Positions 8,400 through 15,930 of a DNA stretch of 17,045 nt are shown one piece after another. The stretch covers positions 1 to 17,045 of the forward strand of contig CAZKLD010000023.1 of NCBI GenBank assembly GCA_964553745.1, in the 5' to 3' direction. The notes below the pieces were generated by a model. It ran no database searches and was not told the origin of the DNA. It saw only the letters and a program-made list of their open reading frames with translations. The position numbers were made by a program, and so were the translations under genes. The stretch's first letter is position 1. Every line of letters starts with the position of its first letter. The DNA comes from STC-113 sp964553745 (lineage in GTDB: Bacteria; Patescibacteriota; Gracilibacteria; BD1-5; UBA2023).

Positions 8400-9122
8400 A
8401 TGTCGATAAGCTACTTCGATGAAATATTCTTTGAGCGCTTCATTAAGCAGCGTGAAGATGAAATCCTTGATATTTGCCACAGGCATATAATTACGATTAC
8501 TGATACAATTGTCGTATGATTATTTTTTTGGGTCATCTTGCCAGCTTTTTTCTACTACAATAATTCGTTTGCCTCTCAAGACGCCATACCGTTCATATTT
8601 TTCGAATGATATCTTTTTGCTGTGTATTGCGTACTTATTTACAAGATATTCGATTGGTATAATGATGTATGGATTATCACAGACAAATGAATAATAGATT
8701 TGGATTGGCAATATCTGAAGACAAACATAACCTACATAGATTACAGCGATGTTAAGTGAATTTGAGTTGTTCAGAATTCCGCTTGGGATTGACTTCTTAA
8801 TAAATGAGAGATAGAAATACATACCATGTGAGACTGATGATGATCTTTTTGACTTAGCGACGCCAAGAGTCCGGGCGATATAGTATGATATATCCAATGA
8901 ATACTTGAAGATCGTGAAAAGAAGAAAAAGGAAAAAGATGTGACCTTCAATGATAAGTTCTTCAATACAATCAAATGAGTCATAAAAGATTACCTTGAAA
9001 GAGAAGGGCTTCAGCAGATAGACGGTAGCGACGATGATGATGTCGAATCACCAGAAGAAATAGCAGCCGCAAAGGCCCTGAAGAAAAAATGAACTATAGA
9101 TTTAAGGAATAACGCAGAATAA
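8400..9122 (+). CDS. Membrane protein with bacterial PH-like (bPH2) domain
   Basis: 240 aa under code 25. Two membrane segments (about 35-52 and 63-82) are followed by a beta-rich section at about 85-170 (WIITDKGIIDLDWQYLKTNITYIDYSDVKGI), which has the look of bPH2/YdbT-like domains: aromatic residues, then the I-T-D-K-G-I strand, and a Y-x-D-V-x-G-I turn. A GDGGGSFGL turn follows, with four UGA glycines. The C-terminal 70 residues are very charged (KKKKEK, GSDDDDVESPEE) and probably cytosolic. The function of such proteins is poorly known; membrane-associated scaffolding is a guess. Its stop overlaps the folD start by one base (TAATG), indicating translational coupling. Confidence 0.85.
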
Positions 9123-9955
9123 TGATTCTAGATTGAAAAAAAATTGCATATGAGATTTATGAGGATCTTAAAGCCAGAATTTCGCTTTTAAGGAAAAAAC
9201 CGACACTTGCAGCGGTTCTGGTATGATCGAATCCTGCCAGCATAGCTTACATAAGCCAGAAAAGGAAATTCGCACAATATGTTTGAATGGATTTCATTTC
9301 TATAGAATTAGGCTCAGACGTATCCGAAGATGAACTGCTGACAAAGCTCGATTGACTTAACTCCGATGAGCATATAAGCGGGTATATAGTCCAATTGCCG
9401 TTACCAGAGCATATCGATGCCCAGAAGATAATCGACAGGATAATCCCAGAAAAAGATGTTGACTGATTCACTAAGCAGAATATAGGCAAGCTCTTCCTTT
9501 GAGAAGAGAATTGACTTATTAGCTGCACGCCGAAATGAATAAAGAGGCTCCTTGACAGCTATTCCATAGATCTGAAATGAAAGAATGTCACCATCATCTG
9601 AAAAAGCAATATTGTATGAAAGCCCCTATCACTTCTTTTCATAAATCATTCCGCAACAGTTACTGTTTGCGACATCTTCACAAAAGACCTATCTGAACAC
9701 ACGCTTAAATCAGACATAGTGGTCAGCGCTGCTTGAGTGGCGAACCTTGTTACGAAATCCATGATAAAGCCCTGAACGGTCATCATCGATGTCGGATTCA
9801 ATAGGATTTGAGACAAGATAGTCTGAGATTGTGATTTTGCTGAGCTGGAAGCGGATAATCTGATCACCCCTGTTCCGGGATGAGTGGGCGCAATGACTGT
9901 AGCAATGCTCATAGAAAATACTTATTTAGCTCATATCCAGAAAACCCATGAATAA
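9122..9955 (+). CDS. folD: Bifunctional methylene-THF dehydrogenase/cyclohydrolase
   Basis: 277 aa under code 25, close to the usual 280-300. FolD oxidises 5,10-methylene-THF with NADP+ and hydrolyses the product to 10-formyl-THF in cytosolic one-carbon metabolism. Visible: the catalytic YxxxK motif (Y43, K47 in AYISQKRKF), GYIVQLPLPEHID at 87-99, EKDVDGFTKQNIGKL at 110-124, CTPKGI at 135-140, the Rossmann motif IIGKSNIVGKPLSLL at 158-172, DIVVSAAG at 198-205, and the C-terminal ITPVPGGVGAMTVAML. Sixteen of 22 glycines are UGA, including the first Gly of GKSNIVGKP. This fixes the code assignment on a well-conserved enzyme. It overlaps the upstream gene by 1 nt and the downstream small gene by 8 nt. 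Confidence 0.98.
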
Positions 9956-10193
9956 GAGAGTGGCTTTGCTTTTCTGACTCAATATATTCTCAATACTTAT
10001 GGCTTTTTTCCTCGGCTATCTCTACGAGAGGAATATCCACATCCAAGAATTGAACTCAGAGATTTCTAGGAGATATCTCCTAGAAATCAAACAAACCAAG
10101 ACTAAGCTAGAAATAAATAACCCTTACCCGAATATACAGATAAAGGTTAATGGAGATGATCTTAGCAGCAGCTGAATAATTTTGAATAAATAA
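9948..10193 (+). CDS. Small single-TM protein with coiled-coil-like stalk
   Basis: 81 aa under code 25. One membrane helix (about residues 5-26, VALLFGLNIFSILMAFFLGYLY) is followed by a charged helical stretch (ERNIHIQELNSEISRRYLLEIKQTKTKLE), then a short polar tail (NPYPNIQIKVNGDDLSSSG). No family was recognised. The start ATG lies inside the end of folD (8-nt overlap, other frame), which supports it as a real coupled gene. It ends 6 nt before the convergent stop of the pilin gene at 10200. Confidence 0.75.
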
Positions 10194-10199
10194 TAATCA

Positions 10200-11474
10200 T
10201 TAAAATCTTATGTAGGTATTCCTTAACTGTGGCAAGGTTGATGGTCATGGTCAAGTTTTCCCAAGAGAACAATCCTTCTTTTCGGTATAGTAGTATGGTC
10301 AGGCTGTCATTGTTCAAAAATGCCAAAAATGATTTCCTCATCAATAACTGATATTATATCAATAAGTTGCGAAATTCGGGTGCGGGTAGCTCGTATGGGA
10401 TACTGCCATGCTTATTTGTCATGTTCAAGAAGTGTAGTTATAGCCATTTCAGATATATTTTTCACAAGTTCAAGGAATGGTTGCCATTATATTGAATCTG
10501 TTTCATTCCATTAGAGGGAATCTTGATAATGCCATATTGAATGAATTGGTTCATGAAGTGTCAGTATAATCAAAAATTCAACCTGAATTATAATAATTAT
10601 CTGTTAAGAGCGGCGTTTTATTGGCATCCCAAGCAGGCAATTTATAATTGCTATAATTAAAAGACCAGAATAAAGTCCATCCTCCTCAATCGGTTGTCAT
10701 ATCGCAATAAACCTGAAATCAAGCTCATCATTGAGGGTTTATCGTATACTTTCAATCCTTGCTTGAAGGATTCATATCCTTGATCCTTTTGCATGTGGAA
10801 TTAGGATTCATCTGAGCTATGGACAATCCAGTTCATGTTACAGAATCGGCATTTGAAATCTTAAGGACATACGAATCATCGGTTTTGACTATATCGATTC
10901 AAGTGAAAGCCAATGCATCATAATTATCTTGAACAGGTGTCAATGTTCAGGAATTCAATAATATTCAAATCATGTCTCATCTTGTGACTGCATATCTTCA
11001 GCTATAGCTTACAGAATCGGCAGAAGCTCAATTAAACAAGGATTTTGAAATGGGATTAAGGCTCAAGGCGGAATTGCTTCATTCTTCCAGAAATCATAAA
11101 AGCTGGAATTTATCATGATTTATAGTCGTCGAATAAGTATAATGCTTTCAATTCAGAGGGTCTTTTCATCCTCATGTAGAAATCTTTATCATATCAAGGA
11201 CTTTTGATCAGGCGTATCATTGATATCATAGAGCGCTTCATGATACTGTTATTGCGATTCCATTTTCTGGAGTCGGATATTTGCCTGCTGTAGCAGCCAT
11301 GACTCCTAATCATTTTGCTATGTTGCTCATATCTGCCAATCTTGTCGAATCTCTCGCACCGGCTGATTGATAAGAGAAAGAGAGGAATGCGATAGTCGCC
11401 AGTATTGCCAATATCACAATTACGACGATAAGTTCGACTAGAGTGAAGGCTTTGTTGTTTTTTGCGTTTGTCAT
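10200..11474 (-). CDS. Prepilin-like protein with fibrinogen-C-like domain
   Basis: 424 aa under code 25; stop TAA at 10200-10202. MTNAKNNKA then FTLVELIVVIVILAIL form the prepilin leader (Ala at -1) and helix. The middle (about 60-225) is related to but clearly diverged from the module in the left array. From C228 on it is fibrinogen-C-like: STCKRI, KYTINPQG, FQVYCDMTTDGGGWTLFWSF with C257 (29-residue spacing of the first Cys pair), then a second candidate pair C337 and C402, and the typical Tyr-Ile-Arg end (NTYIRF). Such domains (ficolins, fibrinogen, tachylectins) bind glycans or acetylated groups in animals; binding here is inferred. A head type different from LamG on the same scaffold suggests swapping of binding domains. 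It lies downstream of the PilB/GspE-like ATPase gene, separated by a palindromic terminator. Confidence 0.92.
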
Positions 11475-11488
11475 ACAAGGAGATTATG

Positions 11489-11494
11489 ATTATA
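11489..11494 (-). promoter_or_regulatory. Possible -10 box of the fibrinogen-type pilin gene
   Basis: A perfect TATAAT on the minus strand lies 14 nt before the ATG at 11474, implying a very short leader. No good -35 was found at 16-18 nt. Confidence 0.3.
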
Positions 11495-11538
11495 TGGGAT
11501 TAACCCCGATTTTAATATATTAGAATCAAAAATCAAAT

Positions 11539-11572
11539 AAAAATCAGCTACGATGCATCGTAGCTGATTTTT
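11539..11572. terminator. 34-bp perfect palindrome, probable terminator of the ATPase gene
   Basis: The sequence is a perfect palindrome centred at 11555/11556 with core CAGCTACGATGCATCGTAGCTG and flanking A5/T5 runs, so it can act as an intrinsic terminator in either direction. It starts 3 nt beyond the stop of the minus-strand ATPase gene (11576) and separates it from the pilin gene downstream. Confidence 0.8.
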
Positions 11573-11575
11573 GAA

Positions 11576-12886
11576 TTAATCTATAACCTTGAATAATTCA
11601 TCCAAAGTGGTCTTCCCTCTCATTGCCTTAAGGACTCCATCTTCACGTATTGTCATCATGTCCTGCTTGCGTGCTTCCGCCAGAATCTCTGATGGGCTTG
11701 ATCAATTGCGGATAAGATTCCTGATTTTTTCATTGAAAGCCAGTACCTCATATACTCAAATCCTTCATTTATACCCTGAGTATCAGCACTTCTCGCATCA
11801 CCTAGACCTATAAAGCTTGAATCAGCCCGTTTTCGCCTTTGAGACAGCCTCGATACCAATATCCTTCATCATCCATTTTATGATTTCATTCTGTTCCGTT
11901 GTAGCTTCCTGCTCTTCTATGCAGTGCGGACAATTCTTCCTTACCAGTCTCTGGGCTATGATGATGTCGATTGCGGATGACAATATGTACGGCGGAACTC
12001 ATATGTTTATGAGCCTTTCAAGTGTTTCTGATGCTGATTTCGTATGAAGCGTCGCAAGCACCAAATGTCATGTCAGAGATGCCTGTGATGCTATCTGGGC
12101 AGTTTCCAGATCGCGGATCTCTCATATCATTATCACATCCGGATCTTGCCTCATCAAAGCTTTCAATCAAGAACCATAGGTATATCAGTTCTTCTCGTTC
12201 ACTTCGGATTGCACGACTCATGGAAGCTCATACTCAATGGGATCTTCGAGAGTTATTATCTTTTTTTCAGGCGTATTGAGCGTATTGAGGATACTGTAGA
12301 GCGTTGTCGTCTTACCAGATCAGGTAGGTCAAGTGACGAGGATCATTCAATTCTTCTTCTTGACGCTTTTTTCGATTTGCCTTTTTGATGCCCACATGAA
12401 TCAGAGATCATCCACGGATGGGATAGTATTTCATGAATCCAGAATACGGCAAACTACATTTTCTCACAGCTTGACCGGGAGAGTTGAAATACGCACATCG
12501 ATCTTCCTATCATCATCCAGAATCCTATATTTACCGTCTTGGGGAATGTTTGTGATATTAAGCTTGAGGTCGGATTTATACTTAAGCCGCTCTAGGACAA
12601 GCTTATATTGCTGCTTCGTAAGTATGAAGATATCAGTCAGATGTCAATCTATACGGAATCTCAATTGAGTGAAATTCTCCCTGATATCATAATGCACATC
12701 AGAGCTTCAGAACGACAATGCTCACTTGGTTATGAGTGTGAGGGCCTTTTCTGAATCTTGCGATTTATCAAGGGTTTCTTTCACATGATTTTCAAGCTCT
12801 AGGAATTTGTCTGATTTGAAGCTTGCGGCTTCTCACATCAGCACTGTTTTTGCCTTATCGAAATGCTCTTCATTCGTTATTTCCAT
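11576..12886 (-). CDS. pilB: Type II secretion/type IV pilus assembly ATPase (GspE/PilB family)
   Basis: 436 aa under code 25. This cytosolic hexameric ATPase class powers pilin or pseudopilin assembly. Order of motifs: an N2-like part (GSSDVHYDIRENFTQLRFRIDGHL, about 61-85), Walker A GPTGSGKT at 186-193, Asp box ITLEDPIEY at 211-219, Walker B RQDPDVIMIGEIRD at 246-259, His box TGHLVLATLHT at 272-282, and a zinc-type Cys set CPHC (319, 322) plus CEKC (364, 367), typical of GspE/PilB and absent from PilT. Two of the three Walker A glycines are UGA. It is shorter than usual PilB (about 560), lacking most of the N1 domain that contacts the platform. It probably drives assembly of the prepilins in this window. 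GspE is an equally valid name. Confidence 0.95.
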
Positions 12887-12900
12887 TTTTTAAAAAGGTA

Positions 12901-12928
12901 TTTACATATAAGCTTTTTTAGTTATATT
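12901..12928 (+). promoter_or_regulatory. Candidate promoter for the rightward 12977 gene set
   Basis: TTTACA (12901-12906) and TATATT (12923-12928) are 16 nt apart and lie about 49 nt before the ATG at 12977. It overlaps the leftward ATPase promoter region, so the two genes are divergently transcribed from a 90-nt gap. Confidence 0.4.
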
Positions 12929-12929
12929 T

Positions 12930-12958
12930 ATTATAACATAACTTAACTTTTATTGCAA
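12930..12958 (-). promoter_or_regulatory. Sigma70-like promoter of the ATPase gene
   Basis: On the minus strand TTGCAA (12953-12958) and a perfect TATAAT (12930-12935) are exactly 17 nt apart, about 43 nt before the ATG at 12886. This is the best promoter match in the window. Confidence 0.65.
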
Positions 12959-12976
12959 ACTTACCGCGTCATATTT

Positions 12977-13207
12977 ATGCTAATACAAGTTGCCATTTTG
13001 GTCATATATGCTATAGCGATAATCATTACAGAGCTTCTCATCGAGAGGAGGCTTGATCTATTGACTAAAAGGCATAATGAAAAAATATGATGATGATATG
13101 CTTCCGTCTGACTATTAAGCCTGCACAAAAAATTAAAACTGATCCTTAGAATACTTTCTGCAATCCTTTTTATATGCTGAGCCGCTATTAGCCTCTTACT
13201 TTTATAA
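12977..13207 (+). CDS. Small two-TM membrane protein, copy 1
   Basis: 76 aa under code 25. A first hydrophobic segment (about 3-20, IQVAILVIYAIAIIITEL) and a second near the C-terminus (about 57-76, LRILSAILFICGAAISLLLL) flank a basic, Gly-containing loop (ERRLDLLTKRHNEKIGGG). No family was recognised. It matches the 14174-14404 protein in length (both 76 aa), topology and position directly before a PH-like membrane protein, so the two are probably paralogues despite low sequence identity. The next gene starts 2 nt after its stop. Confidence 0.75.
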
Positions 13208-13209
13208 AT

Positions 13210-13737
13210 ATGGGATTCATTCTGCAAAAAGATTACGTCATTATAAAAAAACACGGTATCGTGATTTTATATATTTTGGCAAAATTTGTTTTCGCCTTAT
13301 TGATAGTCGCATGATTATTCTGGGTTTCATACACCCAAAAATCTAACATCTGAGCTGAACTGGTGACTTATTTCCTTTATCCTGTTCAGATGATAATCCT
13401 GATTTATGCTTTTCTGAAGCTAGAGCAAGGATTCATTTTTTATTACAATGACCTAGTGATATTCATTCACGACAAAGTCATAATAATGAAGAGCTCGTTA
13501 TTCCTGCAGGATGATCTGGAAGTCATTGACATAAGCAAGGTCATGAAGATAGATGTCCAATGCCACTGATTCCTCTCAAATCTAATCTGATATGGAAATC
13601 TTGTGATAGAGCAGCAAAGGGATGAACTTAGGATACTCCATTTCGTTCCGAAGCCCTACAGAGCCCTTCAGCTCTTGAGAGAAAAAACAGCTTATCTTAA
13701 CACGAATCAAGACCTTAATTTCTTTAAGCTGAATTAA
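13210..13737 (+). CDS. PH-like membrane protein, copy 1
   Basis: 175 aa under code 25. Two membrane segments (about 17-40 and 51-70) precede a beta-rich domain from about residue 77: DLVIFIHDKVIIMKSSLFL, DDLEVIDISKVMKIDVQC, GFLSNLIGYGNLVIE and LHFVPKPYRALQLL. The I-x-x-V-x-x-I and G-x-L-x-N-L-x-x-Y-G pattern is that of bacterial PH (bPH2/YdbT-like) domains. It aligns along its whole length with the 14409-14972 protein, sharing the V..C.G and YGxxxIExQR motifs and the P.PYR motif. Function is unknown; membrane-proximal scaffolding is a guess. It is coupled to the 76-aa gene 2 nt upstream. Confidence 0.82.
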
Positions 13738-13747
13738 TCCTTTCCGA

Positions 13748-13753
13748 TATAAT
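13748..13753 (+). promoter_or_regulatory. Possible -10 box for the RNHCP gene
   Basis: A perfect TATAAT lies in the 108-nt gap before the ATG at 13846; the best upstream hexamer (TTTAAG, 13723-13728) is at a poor 19-nt spacing. Nothing else was recognised in this gap. Confidence 0.3.
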
Positions 13754-13845
13754 ATGAAGAGCTTTCTCCAGCTATCGGATTTCAGGATCAAGCACGAAAC
13801 TTCATAAAAAACAGACAAAACTTTATTTGGAATTGAAAAAATAAG

Positions 13846-14163
13846 ATGGCATTCATAATGAGAAACGAGGACTTCAGGTGTGAGAATTGCAAAAAAGAGA
13901 TATCAAAGCACCCAGAATGATCCGCCAGAAACCACTGCCCGCACTGCCTCTATTCAAAGCACGTGGACGATAAGTTTCCCTGAGATAGAAGTAGCCTATG
14001 CCATTGACTGATGAAACCTGCCTGAATAGATCATAGGAAAAACAAATGATACATGATAATCCATAAATGCACTCTGTGCAGCAAAGAAATCCCAAATAAA
14101 ATAGCTCCCGATGATGATTTCCTGACATATATAAAAGCAAATAACGCCAAGAACAGCCACTAA
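13846..14163 (+). CDS. RNHCP domain zinc-ribbon protein
   Basis: 105 aa under code 25. The family signature RNHCPHCLYSKHVDD is at 28-42, followed by FPGDRSSLCHGLMKPAGI at 44-61 and YMIIHKCTLCSKEIPNKIAPDDDF at 69-92. Cysteine pairs C12/C15, C31/C34 and C75/C78, plus C52, suggest zinc-ribbon folding. RNHCP proteins are small, widespread and of unknown role; some are suspected to bind RNA. A second ATG four codons in (13858) is also possible. Four conserved-looking glycines (PEGSAR, FPGDRS, CHGLM, PAGID) are UGA, again supporting the code. It sits between the two copies of the small-TM/PH-like unit. Confidence 0.93.
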
Positions 14164-14173
14164 CTGCAAATCT

Positions 14174-14404
14174 ATGATTAGTTTTAAAATCATATTCCTG
14201 ATCGCATACTCAATCTTTCTTGTGGGATCATATTTCTTATTCTTAATGCTAGCTCGTAGGCTGCATAGTCAGAATCTTGAGAAACTGACCCCTTCAAGTC
14301 AAGGGATACTGGAAGAAAATTTTAAGAGAATGGTTCATTATATAAGGATAAGTCTTTTTGCCCTTTTTATCTCTTCTGTGCTTTTTCTATTCCTAATCCT
14401 GTAA
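14174..14404 (+). CDS. Small two-TM membrane protein, copy 2
   Basis: 76 aa with no UGA codons. Hydrophobic segments at about 5-26 (KIIFLIAYSIFLVGSYFLFLML) and 57-76 (ISLFALFISSVLFLFLIL) flank a polar, basic loop (RRLHSQNLEKLTPSSQ). It has the same length, topology and gene order as the 12977-13207 product, followed 4 nt later by a PH-like membrane protein. No known family was recognised. A tightly spaced pair like this suggests the two products act together in the membrane. Confidence 0.78.
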   Translation: MISFKIIFLIAYSIFLVGSYFLFLMLARRLHSQNLEKLTPSSQGILEENFKRMVHYIRISLFALFISSVLFLFLIL

Positions 14405-14408
14405 TATC

Positions 14409-14972
14409 ATGATTCACGAATATAAAAATTCCTTGCTCTTGAGAATGCATAAGATTAAGCTTTTTTATATTTTCTGAAAATTCCTGATATACCTTTTCAT
14501 ATGTCTTCTAGTGGTCCTCACTTTCCTTCTCTTATCAGGTTATTCTAATCAGGCTAATATATTTGATGAGAGTATCTTCATTATATTCATGATATTTTTC
14601 AATTTGATGGCTTTTGCGCTAATTCTTGACATTATAGCGCATTTCAATAATCTCATTTATATAAGCGATTCTCATATCTATATAATTCAGAACTGGCTTC
14701 TCTTGAGGGAAGACATAGAAATCATAGAGCTGAGCCAGGTTACAAAAGTCCACATACTCTGCCAATGAATCCTGCCCAATATGCTCTCATATTGAAAAGT
14801 TATAATCGAATTGCAGAGATCAGAGACAAAAAAGCTATTCTTCATACCGGAGCCATACAGAATCATGAACAACATAAGGTCTAAAATGGATATCCTGAAA
14901 ATCCTCTGAAAACCGACAAAAGAATTAAACGGAAATAAATTCGATGATGCAAAAATTTTTTGAAAAATATAA
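14409..14972 (+). CDS. PH-like membrane protein, copy 2
   Basis: 187 aa under code 25. Membrane segments at about 24-44 and 55-77 are followed by a PH-like beta domain: NLIYISDSHIYIIQNWLLL, EDIEIIELSQVTKVHILCQG, ILPNMLSYGKVIIELQRS and KLFFIPEPYRIMNNI. It aligns over its length with the 13210-13737 protein at the same motif spacing, with a C-terminal extension of about 12 residues. The last 29 nt are shared, in another frame, with the start of tilS (TilS ATG at 14944), an unusually long overlap implying coupled translation. Function is unknown. Confidence 0.82.
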
Positions 14973-15873
14973 GATAAGCTCGGATGATAAGATAGTCGTA
15001 GCTTGTTCAGGAGGAGCCGATAGCATGTATCTACTATCGGAAATTATCAAGTTCCATCCGAAAAAATCAATATTAGTCGGGCATTTCAACCATAATCTGC
15101 GATGAGATGAGAGCGATGCGGATTCCCTTTTCGTAGAAGATTTCTGCAGAGGGCAAGATCTCCGATTCCTGCTCTGAAGTGCAGAGATAAAACGATTCGC
15201 TAAGGAGAATAAATTATGAATCGAAGAAGCCGCCAGAATAAAGAGGTACGGGTTTCTGGAAGACACAAGAGCAGATAATTGAGCCGGATTCATATTTACC
15301 GCTCATCACCTGGATGACAGCATCGAGACATTCATGTTCAATCTCATAAGATGAACCAAAATCGGCTGACTGACCTGAATCGATGAGAGGAATTGATTCA
15401 TTTTACGGCCGCTTCTGCATATTACGAAAAAAGAGATACTAAAAAAATGCGAAGCAGAGGGAATCCCATATAGGAATGATTCCTCAAACGTTGATGACAC
15501 TTTTTTAAGGAATCATATAAGACTGAATATTCTGCCTCAATTTGAGACGATAAATCCGAATTACAAAAAGAATTTTGATGATCTTATAGAATATTTCAAG
15601 GAATTGGAAAGCAATATAGAAGGTGATATCAGTAAGATAATAATGGACAATTCATTTGAAATTAAGGCATTTGACAATTTAAGCCTTTTCAAGCAGAAGG
15701 AACTCATCGCATATATTTTTAAAATTACAAACTCTTGAACAATAGGCCTTACAAAATGAAATATCGATGAGGTTATCAGGTTCATAAACGATAAATGAAA
15801 CCATACGAAAAAAGATATAAAGGCTATGCACCTGTTCAAGAAAAATGGAAAGATTTTTCTGATCAATCCTTAA
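14944..15873 (+). CDS. tilS: tRNA(Ile)-lysidine synthetase
   Basis: 309 aa under code 25. TilS uses ATP and lysine to convert C34 of the CAU-anticodon tRNA-Ile to lysidine, so that it reads AUA and is charged with Ile. Visible: PP-loop CSGGADSMYLL (21-31), HFNHNLRGDESDAD (47-60), EEAARIKRYGFL (94-105), TAHHLDDSIETF (119-130) and RNDSSNVDDTFLRNHIRLNILP (177-198), all canonical. The C-terminal part is short and lacks the full C-terminal domain of long TilS forms such as E. coli's. About half of the glycines are UGA. AUA is common in this window, so the enzyme should be essential. ATG at 14947 is an alternative start. It overlaps the PH-like gene by 29 nt. Confidence 0.97.
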
Positions 15874-15890
15874 TTGAATATCATTAAAAT

Positions 15891-15927
15891 ACACCTCCGA
15901 AATCGGAGGTGTTATTTGATATTTTTT
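15891..15927. terminator. Intrinsic terminator between tilS and a convergent pilin gene
   Basis: A 10-bp perfect stem ACACCTCCGA (15891-15900) with its complement at 15903-15912 encloses an AA loop and is followed on the plus strand by TTATTTGATATTTTTT. It ends tilS (stop 15873) and may also stop the convergent minus-strand gene whose stop is at 15931-15933. Confidence 0.85.
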
Positions 15928-15930
15928 CAA

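Noticed and set aside
8400..9955. UGA as selenocysteine or as tryptophan (code 4)
   Set aside because: There are far too many UGAs for Sec and no SECIS-like need. UGA falls on invariant Gly positions, while conserved Trp residues (GIWQF, GGGWTL) use TGG.
12953..12981. Rightward promoter TTGCAA, 17 nt, TATGCT
   Set aside because: The -10 would overlap the ATG at 12977, so transcripts would lack the start; TTTACA/TATATT further upstream fits better.
13754..13807. 17-codon ORF MKSFLQLSDFRIKHETS after a TATAAT
   Set aside because: Starts immediately at the -10 box and has no supporting signal; could be chance in a leader.
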